This document shows positions 1 through 8,263 of a stretch of DNA of 64,000 bases, one piece after another. This DNA is from Streptomyces xylophagus. Its GTDB lineage: Bacteria > Actinomycetota > Actinomycetes > Streptomycetales > Streptomycetaceae. The DNA lies in assembly GCF_000716435.1 (NCBI RefSeq), contig NZ_JNWO01000001.1:558001-622000 (forward strand). Direction: 5' to 3'. Within the stretch, counting starts at the first letter, position 1. The number at the start of each line of letters is the position of its first letter. The notes beneath the pieces are model-generated. The model saw only the letters and a list, made by a program, of their open reading frames with translations, had not been told where the DNA came from and did not search any database. The translations under genes were made by a program, and so were the position numbers.

Positions 1-833
1 GGTCGACGGAGTTTCAGCGCGGCTGCCGCGGCGGCGATCTCCTCGCGGCCCACGACGCACTTCTGGCCGAACCCGCCGCCCATGTCGGGCACCACGACCC
101 GCACGGCACGCTCGTCGAGACGCAGGCAGCGGGACGCCACCGTCCTTACCTGGTGCGGGATTTGGGTGCAGGTGTGTACGATGAGCTGTTCCTCGCGGTC
201 GTCCCAGTGCGCCACGGCGCCCCGCGTCTCCAGCGGCAGGGCGTTCTGCCGTCCGGTCCTGGCGTCGACCTCGACGACACAGGGGGCCGCGTCGAAGATC
301 CGGTCGATGCCTTCCGTCGCGAACAGCGAGACGTCCACCAAGGTGTTGTGCGCGGCCTCGACGTGGACGAGCGGGGCGCCGTCCGCGAACGCCGCCTCCT
401 CGGACATCACCGGGGGCAGCGTGGCGTACGAGACCTTCGCCGCCTCCAGGCCGTCCTCCGCCGCATACGCGTCACGGGCAACGACGATCGCGATCGGCTC
501 GCCGACGTAGCGGACCTTGTCGCGGGCCAGGATCGGCATCGCGGTCGGGACGAACTCCGAGAGCGGGCGCCCCAGTTGAGCCACGATGTCGCCCAGCTGG
601 AGATCCTCGGCCGTGAACACCGCGACGACGCCCGGGACTTCTCGCACCGCCGACACGTCCACCGAGGCCAGCTCCGCGTGGGCGACCGTGCTGCGGACGA
701 ACTGGGAGTGCAGCATGCCGGGCAGCGCGATGTCGTCGACGAACCGGCCGCGCCCGGCGAGCAGGCGCGGATCCTCGCGACGGCGAACCGCCTTGCCCAC
801 CAACTTCCGTTCATTCATGGGGACATCACTCAT
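1..833 (-). CDS. Molybdenum hydroxylase large (molybdopterin-binding) subunit, 3' part beyond window
   Basis: Partial gene: the frame stays open to the left edge. It encodes the N-terminal ~277 residues of a CoxL/xanthine-dehydrogenase-type subunit, which carries the molybdopterin cofactor and hydroxylates N-heterocycles or related substrates. Visible signatures are the N-terminal GRFVDDIALPGMLH motif and GGGFGQK close to the left edge, the latter conserved around the Mo cofactor in this family. The ATG at 833 overlaps the stop of the upstream FAD subunit gene as ATGA, so the two are translationally coupled. The [2Fe-2S] subunit is not in the window and probably lies to the left. With the nicX- and nicC-like genes upstream, nicotinate 6-hydroxylation is the likely job; other pyridines are possible. 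Confidence 0.85.
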   Translation of the reverse strand, partial: MSDVPMNERKLVGKAVRRREDPRLLAGRGRFVDDIALPGMLHSQFVRSTVAHAELASVDVSAVREVPGVVAVFTAEDLQLGDIVAQLGRPLSEFVPTAMPILARDKVRYVGEPIAIVVARDAYAAEDGLEAAKVSYATLPPVMSEEAAFADGAPLVHVEAAHNTLVDVSLFATEGIDRIFDAAPCVVEVDARTGRQNALPLETRGAVAHWDDREEQLIVHTCTQIPHQVRTVASRCLRLDERAVRVVVPDMGGGFGQKCVVGREEIAAAAAALKLRR

Positions 834-1678
834 CGGGAGACCGCCTCCTCGCAGGCGCGCCGGACGAGGGTCCGGACGAGTTCCTTGCGGTAGTGCGTGC
901 TGCCGGACGCGTCGGCGGGCGGCTCCACGGCCTCCGCCGCAGCCGACGCACACGCCTCGAAGGAGCCCCCGCCTGTCAACACGGCCTCCGCCTCCGGCAC
1001 TCGGACGGCGGCGGCCGCCACCCCGCCGAGTGCCACCCGGCCCCCGCGCACCTCGCCCTCCGCCACATCGAGGTCGACGGCGGCGGCCACGAGGGCGAAG
1101 TCCCCGCGACGTTCGGCGAATTCGGTGAGGGCGGCGTGCGGTGCGGGACGGGGGAAGACGATCTCGACGAGGATCTCGTCCGGGTCGAGGGCCGTTGTGT
1201 AGTAGCCGTGGAAGAAGTCCCCAGCGGGGATGGTGCGTTCACCCTGCGGCCCACGCGCCACGAACTCCGCGTCAAGCACCACCGCGAGCAGGCACCACTC
1301 GGCGGTGGCGTCGCCGTGCGTCATGCTGCCGCCGACCGTGCCACGGGTGCGGATCGGGAGGTGCCCGATCCAGGTCATGGCCTTCTTCAGGACCTCGAAG
1401 CCCGCCCTCAGTACCCCGGCCGGGTCGGTCTCCACCGTGTGGTGGGTGGTGAGCGCCCCGATGTGCAGTCCGCCTGCGGCGTCCCGGTGCATCCGGTCCA
1501 GTTCGCGCAGGCCGCCTATGTCGACGAGGTGGCGCGGCCGGGCCAGCCGGTAGTTCATCATCGCGACGAGGCTCTGGCCGCCGGCGATGACCTTGGCGTC
1601 GTCGCCGAGTTCGGCGAGCAGCCGTGCGGCTCCGTCGACGTCGCGGGCCCGGTGGTACTGGAAGGGGGCGGGCTTCAT
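830..1678 (-). CDS. Molybdenum hydroxylase FAD-binding subunit (CoxM-like)
   Basis: A protein of 282 residues, normal for the medium subunit of CO-dehydrogenase/xanthine-dehydrogenase family enzymes. It passes electrons from the Fe-S subunit via FAD. Two FAD-binding motifs are visible: AGGQSL near residue 32 and the TVGGS stretch near residue 112. I chose the ATG at 1678 (protein begins MKPAPFQYHRARDV) because the open frame further upstream has no family similarity. It lies 41 bp after the transporter stop and ends in an ATGA overlap with the large subunit. It is part of the five-gene minus-strand operon that starts at 5524. Confidence 0.88.
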   Translation of the reverse strand: MKPAPFQYHRARDVDGAARLLAELGDDAKVIAGGQSLVAMMNYRLARPRHLVDIGGLRELDRMHRDAAGGLHIGALTTHHTVETDPAGVLRAGFEVLKKAMTWIGHLPIRTRGTVGGSMTHGDATAEWCLLAVVLDAEFVARGPQGERTIPAGDFFHGYYTTALDPDEILVEIVFPRPAPHAALTEFAERRGDFALVAAAVDLDVAEGEVRGGRVALGGVAAAAVRVPEAEAVLTGGGSFEACASAAAEAVEPPADASGSTHYRKELVRTLVRRACEEAVSR

Positions 1679-1719
1679 GGTCCTCCGTATGTAGTCAGGC
1701 GGCCTGGGAGGGCCGTGCT

Positions 1720-3117
1720 TCAGAGGGCCGGTTGCTCGGCGACGCTCAGCCGCGTGAGGACCGGCGGCTCCTCCTCGTCGGCGTCCAGGACCCGGCCCTT
1801 CGTCTCCGGTGCCGCGAACGCCATCCATACGACGGCCAGCAGGACCGCGACTCCCAGCACCGCGAAGGTCGTCGGCAGCCCCAGCGCGGGCCACATCAGC
1901 GAGCCGAACAGCATCGGGGCGAACCCGGTGAGCGCCCGGCTGACCGACGAGGCCCAGCCGAAACCGCTGGCCCGTACTTCGGTGGGGTACAGCTCCGAGG
2001 CGTACGCGTACAAGGCGGGGATCGTGAGCTGGATCAGGAAGCCGAAGACGGCGATCGCCACGACGGACCCGGTCGGCATGTCCATCACCAGCGCGAACAC
2101 GACCAGCGCGAGCGAGGCGACCGGCGCCGAGACCCCGAGGAGCCACTTGCGGCCGACGATGTCGACGAGTGCCGTGGAGACCAGCACGCCGATGATGCCG
2201 ACCCCGCTCATCAGGGTGGTCTTCATGAAGGCCGCCGTGTCACCGAGGCCCTCGTCCTTGAGGATCGTCGGCATCCAGCTCAGGGCCGCGTAGTAGACCA
2301 GCATGATCGTGGCGAACAACAACCAGGCGGCAGAGGTGATGCGCGGGCTGAACTTCCATACGCGGCGCAGTTGTTCGGCCGCTGCGGCCACTCCGCGCGG
2401 GCCGGTCTCGGCGACGGGTTCCGGGATCGTGTACAGCACGGCGGGCGTGCCGGTGCGGGCGACCAGGTCGTCGATGACCTGCCTGGCCTCCACCTCGCGG
2501 CCCTTCTTCGCCAGGTAGACGGGCGACTCCGGGATGCCTCGGCGGGCCCAGAACAGCAGCAGCGCGGGCACGACCATCGTCGTCAGCATCCAGCGCCAGT
2601 TCCCGTCGACTGACAGCAGCGCCGTCGACACGAACCCGCACAGCGTGACGCCCACCGGCCACCACACATCGAGCCCGGTCAGCACCCGGCCCCGGTACTT
2701 GCGCGGCGAGAACTCGCTGACCAGCGCGTAGTCCACGGGGATGCAACCGCCGAGGCCGATACCCGCGAGGAAGCGCAGCGCGAGGAACACGGGATACGTC
2801 GGCGAGAGCGCACCCAGGACGGAGAAGACGGCGAAGATCAGCAACGTGACGCTGAAGGCCTTCTTCCGGCCGATCCGGTCCGCGACCGAGCCCCAGGCGA
2901 CGGCGCCCACGGCCATGCCGACGAGGTTGGCGGTGGCCACGTACCCGCGATCACTCAGCGAGAGGTCGAAGTGCTCACCCACCAGCGGCATCAGGAAGCC
3001 GTTGAGGGCGATGTCGTACGCGTCGAAGAGGTAGCCGAGGCCGCCGATGATGAAGATCTTTCCCTGGACCGGCCATCTCCAGGGCAGTTCCTGAACGATT
3101 TGATCGCCTGTTTTCAC
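1720..3117 (-). CDS. MFS transporter, sugar-porter/NiaP-like
   Basis: A 465-residue protein with about 12 hydrophobic segments. It has the major-facilitator loop motif between TM2 and TM3 (GSVADRIGRKKAF) and a second copy of the pattern in the other half (VDIVGRKWLL). An acidic residue in TM1 (DAYDIALNG) is typical of the organic-acid/nicotinate porters of this superfamily. It lies between the monooxygenase and hydroxylase genes of a pyridine catabolic operon, so uptake of the aromatic substrate, perhaps nicotinate, is the inferred role. Substrate cannot be read from the sequence. The C-terminal tail after the last TM is about 25 residues, acidic and probably cytoplasmic. Confidence 0.85.
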   Translation of the reverse strand: MKTGDQIVQELPWRWPVQGKIFIIGGLGYLFDAYDIALNGFLMPLVGEHFDLSLSDRGYVATANLVGMAVGAVAWGSVADRIGRKKAFSVTLLIFAVFSVLGALSPTYPVFLALRFLAGIGLGGCIPVDYALVSEFSPRKYRGRVLTGLDVWWPVGVTLCGFVSTALLSVDGNWRWMLTTMVVPALLLFWARRGIPESPVYLAKKGREVEARQVIDDLVARTGTPAVLYTIPEPVAETGPRGVAAAAEQLRRVWKFSPRITSAAWLLFATIMLVYYAALSWMPTILKDEGLGDTAAFMKTTLMSGVGIIGVLVSTALVDIVGRKWLLGVSAPVASLALVVFALVMDMPTGSVVAIAVFGFLIQLTIPALYAYASELYPTEVRASGFGWASSVSRALTGFAPMLFGSLMWPALGLPTTFAVLGVAVLLAVVWMAFAAPETKGRVLDADEEEPPVLTRLSVAEQPAL

Positions 3118-3168
3118 GTGCGCTCCACGGGGTCGCGTTGACGTTCTTGAGGGGAAGGGCGGAGAGAC

Positions 3169-4437
3169 TCAGCGGGCGAACTGGTAGGAGAACGCGCCGA
3201 GATCCGGGTCGTTGAGCGGCGTGCCCGACCACAGCCAGTCGTAGGAGAGGTCCGACTCGCCGTCGAAGGTCCTCAACTTCTCGTCCCTGGCCCGTTGTTC
3301 GGGGCCGTCGGGCAGGTGGTAGAAGGTCTTGTTGCGCAGGGACGCGTCCTGGACCATGCCGGCGTGCTTGGCGCGCCGGTCGACGTAGCGGCGCAGCGCT
3401 CCCTCGACGCCGGCGGACGTGACCGCGCCGAGTTCCTCGGCCAGTACGGCGGCGTCCTCCATGGCCTGGGAGGCGCCCTGTGCCTGGTAGGGGAGCATCG
3501 CGTGGCAGGCGTCGCCGAGGAGGGCGACCCGGCCGTCGGTCCACACCGGGTCGCGGCGCCGGTGGTGGAGTGCGAAGGCGGAGACGTCCTCCTTCGCCTT
3601 GGACAGCATGGCCGGTACGCGGTCGTCCCAGCCGGGAAACGCGTCGACGAGATCCTGTGCGGTCGCGGACAGGCTCCACTTCTCGGCGACCTCGTCCGTG
3701 CAGGGCACGCAGGCCACGACGTTGAGGTACTCGCCGCCACGGATCATGTAGTGCACGAGGTGCCGGTCGGGGCCGTACCAGATGGTGCTCTGGAAGCGGT
3801 CCACGAGCCAGCGTGTCGCCGGGTCGGCGGCGATCAACTCCCCTGGGATCAGGGCCCGGTAGGCCATCTCGCCGGAGAACTGCAGAGTGTCGGGGGCGCC
3901 CATGAGATCGCGGGTCCGCGAGCGGATGCCGTCGGCGCCGATGAGCACGTCGCCGGCGTACCGGTGACCGTCCTCGGTGAGCGCGACGGGACGTTCGGGG
4001 TCGGTGCGGTCCAGCTCGACGATCTTGCTCCCGGTGTGCACCTGGACGACGGGGCCGGGGCCGGCCGGGTCGACGCACGCGTCCAGCAGGATGCGATGGA
4101 GGTCGGCCCGGTGGTAGTGCCAGTACGGGGCGTTGAACTGGTCCTTGCAGCGCTGCCCGAGCGAGGTCAGCCCGATGATGCGGCCGTCCTGCCACCGCCG
4201 TCGCACCTGGTCGAGCGGCTCGGTGTGGATGGCCTCCAACTGCGGGCGCAGCCCGAGTCCCATCAGGACGCGGCTCGCGTTGGGGGCCGTCTGGATGCCC
4301 GCGCCGGCCTCGCCGAGTTCGGACGCCTGCTCCAGGACGGTGACCCGCAGACCGCGCTGCCGCAGTGCCAACGCGGTGGTGAGCCCGCCGAGACCTCCTC
4401 CGACGACGGTGACTTCGTACGACTGGCTGGGCGCCAC
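3169..4437 (-). CDS. FAD-dependent aromatic monooxygenase, probably 6-hydroxynicotinate 3-monooxygenase (NicC-like)
   Basis: A class A flavin monooxygenase of 422 residues. It shows the N-terminal GGGLGGL dinucleotide-binding motif (residues 13-19), the DG motif (IGADGIRSR, about 160-168) and the GD motif (LLGDACHAMLPYQAQG, about 303-318). These enzymes hydroxylate ring carbons ortho or para to an activating hydroxyl using NAD(P)H and O2. The family includes salicylate, 3-hydroxybenzoate and 6-hydroxynicotinate hydroxylases, and sequence alone does not separate them. The nicX-like gene 55 bp upstream, whose product would cleave 2,5-dihydroxypyridine, favours 6-hydroxynicotinate as substrate, with decarboxylative hydroxylation giving 2,5-dihydroxypyridine. 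It is the second gene of the operon. Confidence 0.82.
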   Translation of the reverse strand: MAPSQSYEVTVVGGGLGGLTTALALRQRGLRVTVLEQASELGEAGAGIQTAPNASRVLMGLGLRPQLEAIHTEPLDQVRRRWQDGRIIGLTSLGQRCKDQFNAPYWHYHRADLHRILLDACVDPAGPGPVVQVHTGSKIVELDRTDPERPVALTEDGHRYAGDVLIGADGIRSRTRDLMGAPDTLQFSGEMAYRALIPGELIAADPATRWLVDRFQSTIWYGPDRHLVHYMIRGGEYLNVVACVPCTDEVAEKWSLSATAQDLVDAFPGWDDRVPAMLSKAKEDVSAFALHHRRRDPVWTDGRVALLGDACHAMLPYQAQGASQAMEDAAVLAEELGAVTSAGVEGALRRYVDRRAKHAGMVQDASLRNKTFYHLPDGPEQRARDEKLRTFDGESDLSYDWLWSGTPLNDPDLGAFSYQFAR

Positions 4438-4492
4438 ACTTCCTCCAACTCGCGTGCGGGTACGGGTGGTTCGGGGGAGCGAAGCGGCGTGC

Positions 4493-5524
4493 TCAGTCGC
4501 CGGTCAGCTTCCCGGCGGTGACGACCTCGACGTCGTCGACCGTGACGGTGCAGCCGCGCATCGCGATGTCGAGGTGGGCGTACGACTCACGTCCGAGGAC
4601 CGGGTGCGGGCCTGTCGACCAGAGGAAGTTGCCGGCGAAGGCGCGGGCGTCCATGCCCATCAGGTCGTCCTTGCCGTACATCGCCGTGGCGAACCAGTCG
4701 GCCGTGCGCATCAGACCCCAGCCCATGTGGGAGAGGCTGCGCGCCCACTGGTCCCGGGCGTCCTCGAAAAAGGTCGACAGCAGTTCGGCCTCGGCGCCGC
4801 CGGACACCTTCTCGATGTGCCCGCCCGCGATCTGGAGGGTGACGGGGGAGCGGACGTACTCCTTGAAGGGCAGCAGGATGTCGCCCTCGGCGAGCACGAT
4901 CTGCCCGTCGGAGATCTCCGGCCAGCACAGCACCATCGTGCTCGGCCAGTGGTCCCAGCGGCCCGGGTCGTCGGCGAAGCCGCACTGGAACTCCGGCTTG
5001 GCGCCTGCGAGTTGGACGGTGAGGTCGGTTCCCGCGTCCGAGGTGACCCGCATGACGGACGACCGCTCAAGCAGGTCGACGCCCTCCAACACCTCTGCTT
5101 TGTCGCCCTCCTTGGGGAGGTTGCGGATCAGCACGTCGGGGGCGTCGCAGACGAAGATGATGCGGGTGCCGGCGCGCAGGATCTCCTGCTGGACCGGTGC
5201 GTGGATGAATCCCTCGCGGGTCAGGTCGACGACGAGGTCGGCGGACTTCAACAGGTCTTGCGCGGTGCTGTCGTTGAGCACCGAGACCAGGCCGGGACCC
5301 GCACCGGTGTGGGTGCTCGGCATCGGCGCGGGGCTGCCGCCCGGCACGGTCGCGGAGATGACATGCGCCCCGCACGCCTTGGCGGCACCGAAGGCGGCGG
5401 CGACGTAATCGCCTCGGCTGCCTGGTTCGGACAGCACCACGACGTGCTCGCCGCTGCGCAGCTTGCAGAGCTTCAGTTCGCGGGTGAAGGCGTCGAGCAG
5501 GTCGACGGACGAAAGATCGAACAC
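4493..5524 (-). CDS. nicX: 2,5-dihydroxypyridine 5,6-dioxygenase (NicX-type)
   Basis: A 343-residue protein of the NicX/leucyl-aminopeptidase-like fold that opens 2,5-dihydroxypyridine to N-formylmaleamate with non-heme Fe(II). I recognise the family from recalled NicX blocks: FADDPGRWDHWPS, LPFKEYVRSPVTL, SHMGWGL, MDARAFAGNFLWSTGP and AHLDIAMRGC. The expected iron ligands are present: His266, His317 and Asp319 in this numbering, corresponding to H265/H318/D320 of the Pseudomonas enzyme. The open frame extends upstream to 5764, but that extension is low-complexity. The GTG at 5524, preceded by GGAG at a 6-nt spacing, gives the family length. It is the first gene of the operon, so its upstream region should carry the operon promoter. 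Confidence 0.88.
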   Translation of the reverse strand: MFDLSSVDLLDAFTRELKLCKLRSGEHVVVLSEPGSRGDYVAAAFGAAKACGAHVISATVPGGSPAPMPSTHTGAGPGLVSVLNDSTAQDLLKSADLVVDLTREGFIHAPVQQEILRAGTRIIFVCDAPDVLIRNLPKEGDKAEVLEGVDLLERSSVMRVTSDAGTDLTVQLAGAKPEFQCGFADDPGRWDHWPSTMVLCWPEISDGQIVLAEGDILLPFKEYVRSPVTLQIAGGHIEKVSGGAEAELLSTFFEDARDQWARSLSHMGWGLMRTADWFATAMYGKDDLMGMDARAFAGNFLWSTGPHPVLGRESYAHLDIAMRGCTVTVDDVEVVTAGKLTGD

Positions 5525-5728
5525 GGGCTTCTCCAGATATCGCTGAGGGGTACCGATCGCATGCTTCGACGGGCTGCGGGCATGACGCAGACACGCTCCG
5601 GGCACGGCGACGGAAGGGGAGCGAGGAGAGGAGGCGAGAGGGGGGAGTCGGGGAGCGGAGGCAGGGCGAACAGGCCCCGCGGTGCATGGTTGAGCAGCGG
5701 ATTCGCGGCGGTGGGGTACCGCCCGACA

Positions 5729-5754
5729 GAGATAATCCGAGCACGTACTATCTC
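5729..5754. promoter_or_regulatory. Candidate operator upstream of nicX
   Basis: A hyphenated inverted repeat, GAGATA and TATCTC separated by 14 bp, lies about 205 bp upstream of the nicX start. It is the clearest symmetry in the gap. No regulator gene lies next to it, so its role is a guess. Confidence 0.3.
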
Positions 5755-5893
5755 GGCTTGGCAAGGGGGCGGCCGCCGAGTTAACACGCTTATTTCATGA
5801 CGACCCGTCGGGGAAATCGCGAACTTACGACCTGACCTCGGCTTCGTATGTCGATCGCTGAAGGGCGCTTGTCGAGAGGATCTGCATACGACT

Positions 5894-5925
5894 GTGGCGG
5901 GCCCGTCGGTTGTCGGGCCCGCCAC
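5894..5925. terminator. Stem-loop terminator after the MFS-Usp gene
   Basis: A perfect 12-bp inverted repeat (5894-5905 with 5914-5925) with an 8-nt loop lies 27 bp beyond the MFS-Usp stop. There is no U-tract, as is common in high-GC actinomycetes. It could also insulate the nic promoter. Confidence 0.7.
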
Positions 5926-5951
5926 GTGTCGTTGCCGGTGTGCGGTGGCAG

Positions 5952-7673
5952 TCAGGCCGCCCCGTCGCGCAGCGCCGGCAGGCTGGCCGACGTCAGTTGC
6001 CGTGGTGCGTTGTCGGGGGCGACAAGGACGACGGTGCAGGTGGCCGCGTGGGTGAGGGCAGTGGTGAAGCTGCCTTCCGCGAACTGGGTGAGCGGGCCGT
6101 GCGGTGAGCGGCCGACGGCGATGGCGCGCGCACCCGTGTCGGCGGCGTGCCGGGCCAGTACGCGGCCGGCGGCGGCGTGGTCGCCGACGGTGGTGAGGAT
6201 CTGGCCGGTCGCCTGGACGCCCCGCTCCGCGAGACGGTCGAGGTGGGCGGTCACGGCGGCGCGGGCCTGGTCGCGCGTCTCTGTGTCAGCGGCCAATTCC
6301 TCGACCACTGCGGTCAGTTGGACGTGTACGACCTCCAGCGGGCTGCGCGTGTCGCGGGCGATGCGGGCCGCCGCGTCGACGATGGCGGGGGCTTCGTCAT
6401 GGGCGGCGACGGCGACGATGACCGCGGGTGCGCTCCCGCTCGCGGCCTTGCCGACCGGGATGAGCGTCGGGGCGACGGACTCGCCCTCGCCGGTGTGCTG
6501 TTCGGCCTCGCGGAGCAGCCGGTGTCCGCTGGCCAGGACCGGGATGGCGAGCAGGAAGGTGGCGGCGCCCAGGTAGAAGGGGACGCTGAGGTCGGTGGCG
6601 TCGGCGAGCTTGCCGGCCGCGTACGGGGCGAGGCCGCCGCCGATGAAGCGCAGGAAGCCGTACGCGGACGAGGCGACGGGTCGCTCCACCGGCGAGACGA
6701 GCATGACGGCCTGGGTGGTCAGGGTGTTGTTGATGCCGATGAACGCGCCGCTGACGATGACCGCCACGATCACCACGGTCGGCGTGGCGACGCCCGCGGC
6801 GATCACGGCCATCACGACGGAGAGACCGGCCAGATTGACGTACAGGACCGGCGCGGTGCCGTACCGGGCCTGCAGGCGCGGGGCGAAGAAGACACTGAAC
6901 GCGGCCACGAGCAGACCCCAGCCGGTGAACACGAGACCGAGCTGATGGGCGTTCAGTTCCATGGGGTAAGGGGCGTAGCCCAGCATGGTGAAGAAGCCCC
7001 AGTTGTACAGCAGCGCCATGATGCCCATCGTCAGCAGACCGCGATGGCGCAGTGCCTTCAGCGGCGCGAGGGGCGAGGTGACGTGCTTCGGCTTGGGCAG
7101 GTCCGGCACGAACACGGCCGTGGCGACGAGCGCGATGGCCATCAGGACCGCGACGCCGAAGAACGGGCCGCGCCAGCTGATGCCGCCCAACTCACCGCCG
7201 AGCAGCGGCCCTACGGCGATACCGAGGCCCAGCGCCGTCTCGTACAGGATGATCGCGCCACCGAACCCGCCGCTGGCCGAGGCCACGATGACGGCCAGGG
7301 AGGTGGCGATGAACAGGGCGTTGCCCAGCCCCCAGCCCGCGCGGAAGCCGACGATGCCGTTGATGGAACCGGAGGTGCCGGCCAGGGCGGCGAAGACCAC
7401 GATGACCGCCAAGCCTATGACGAGGGTGCGCTTGGCGCCGAACCGGCTCGAGAACCAGCCCACGAACAGCATCGCCACCGCCGTCACGATCAGATAGCTG
7501 CTGAACAGCAGGGAGACCTGGCTCGGTGTGGCGTGCAGGTTCTTCGCCAGGGCGGGGAGGATCGGGTCGACGAGCCCGATCCCCATGAAGGAGATGACGC
7601 AGGCGAACGCGACGGCCCAGACGGCCCTGGGCTGCCGGAACGGGCTTGCGGCATTTCCGTGTGGTGAGCTCAT
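5952..7673 (-). CDS. MFS transporter fused to a C-terminal universal stress (Usp) domain
   Basis: A 573-residue fusion. Residues 1-~395 are a 12-TM drug:H+ antiporter-like major facilitator (first helices AVWAVAFACVISFMGIGLVD; loop motif VGWFSSRFGAKRT). Residues ~425-560 form a cytoplasmic Usp-like domain (VIVAVAAHDEAPAIVDAA; VHVQLTAVVEEL; AIAVGRSPHGPLTQFAEGS). In the Usp ATP motif the second glycine position is a proline, so nucleotide binding is uncertain. Members of this transporter family export toxic compounds. It lies 42 bp downstream of the marR-type gene, which probably controls it. ATG at 7673 follows a GGAG-containing leader. Confidence 0.85.
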   Translation of the reverse strand: MSSPHGNAASPFRQPRAVWAVAFACVISFMGIGLVDPILPALAKNLHATPSQVSLLFSSYLIVTAVAMLFVGWFSSRFGAKRTLVIGLAVIVVFAALAGTSGSINGIVGFRAGWGLGNALFIATSLAVIVASASGGFGGAIILYETALGLGIAVGPLLGGELGGISWRGPFFGVAVLMAIALVATAVFVPDLPKPKHVTSPLAPLKALRHRGLLTMGIMALLYNWGFFTMLGYAPYPMELNAHQLGLVFTGWGLLVAAFSVFFAPRLQARYGTAPVLYVNLAGLSVVMAVIAAGVATPTVVIVAVIVSGAFIGINNTLTTQAVMLVSPVERPVASSAYGFLRFIGGGLAPYAAGKLADATDLSVPFYLGAATFLLAIPVLASGHRLLREAEQHTGEGESVAPTLIPVGKAASGSAPAVIVAVAAHDEAPAIVDAAARIARDTRSPLEVVHVQLTAVVEELAADTETRDQARAAVTAHLDRLAERGVQATGQILTTVGDHAAAGRVLARHAADTGARAIAVGRSPHGPLTQFAEGSFTTALTHAATCTVVLVAPDNAPRQLTSASLPALRDGAA

Positions 7674-7715
7674 GTGTGCTTTTCCTCCAGGGAGTTGAAG
7701 GGTGAGGCGGCGACC

Positions 7716-8159
7716 TCAGGAGTGCGACTGACGGTCCTCGATCGCTCGGGCCAGGGCCGGGAGGGCGACCTTCACCGCCTGCTGCTCCGGCTCGGTCAGT
7801 TCCTCGATGAGGAGGTGGAGGGCCTGGGCGCGTTCGGCGCGCCGCTGTCGGGAGACCTCTCGTCCCGTGTCAGTCACCTCCACGAGTACGCCTCGGCCGT
7901 CGCTGCGGTCCGCGGTGCGCCGTACCAGGTCCGCGCGCTCCAGCCGGGTGACGAGCTGCGTCATGTTCGGCTGGGAGGCGCCCTCCGCGCGGGCCAGATC
8001 GGTCAGTCGGCACGGGCCCTCGCGTCCCAGGCGGCCGAGGACGGCGGAGGCCGCCATGCTCAGACCGCCGGTGACGGCGCTCTGGCGGACGTAGCGGACC
8101 ATCTTCTCGACGGCGACGATCAGGTCCTCCGGGGAGGCCTCGGAGGCCGACAGATCCAT
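7716..8159 (-). CDS. MarR-family transcriptional regulator
   Basis: About 147 residues with the MarR winged helix: a helix-turn-helix at CRLTDLARAEGASQPNMTQL and a wing at RRTADRSDGRGVLVEVTD. Such dimers repress a neighbouring efflux or catabolic gene and release DNA on binding a phenolic ligand. The frame is open to a GTG at 8189 and an ATG at 8174, but both fall inside the perfect palindrome at 8170-8188. The ATG at 8159 (MDLSASEASPEDL) leaves that operator upstream and is preferred, although it lacks a clear ribosome site. It is probably co-transcribed with the MFS-Usp gene, forming an autoregulated efflux operon. Confidence 0.85.
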   Translation of the reverse strand: MDLSASEASPEDLIVAVEKMVRYVRQSAVTGGLSMAASAVLGRLGREGPCRLTDLARAEGASQPNMTQLVTRLERADLVRRTADRSDGRGVLVEVTDTGREVSRQRRAERAQALHLLIEELTEPEQQAVKVALPALARAIEDRQSHS

Positions 8160-8169
8160 AACGCGCTTA

Positions 8170-8188
8170 TGCATAATGACATTATGCA
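8170..8188. promoter_or_regulatory. MarR operator, perfect palindrome
   Basis: TGCATAATG and CATTATGCA flank a single base, giving a 19-bp perfect palindrome just upstream of the marR-type start at 8159. It is AT-rich inside a very GC-rich region. It also contains CATAAT, a plausible -10 element on the minus strand, so binding would block transcription. The divergent sigma gene starts 76 bp away and could share control. Confidence 0.7.
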
Positions 8189-8263
8189 CTTACCTGTAGC
8201 TTGAATCAATATCGAGGGCTGAAAGGAACCGGCGGGTGCCGGACAGTACGGGTTGTGGAATCC

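Larger units (their letters stand above)
5525..5951. other. Intergenic region with nic operon promoter side
   Basis: This 427-bp gap lies between the first gene of the pyridine operon (reading left) and the 3' end of the MFS-Usp gene. No credible gene was seen. It holds the stem-loop at 5894-5925 and a hyphenated inverted repeat at 5729-5754. The stretch at 5770-5850 is less GC-rich than its surroundings, as expected for a promoter. Confidence 0.6.

Noticed and set aside
153..893. Long plus-strand open frames opposite the molybdenum hydroxylase genes
   Set aside because: They are mirror frames of a clear minus-strand family match; GC-rich codon bias keeps antisense frames open throughout this window.
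5525..5764. N-terminal 80-residue extension of the NicX-like protein
   Set aside because: The extension is Pro/Ser/Arg-rich with no family similarity; the GTG at 5524 has a ribosome site and gives the normal length.
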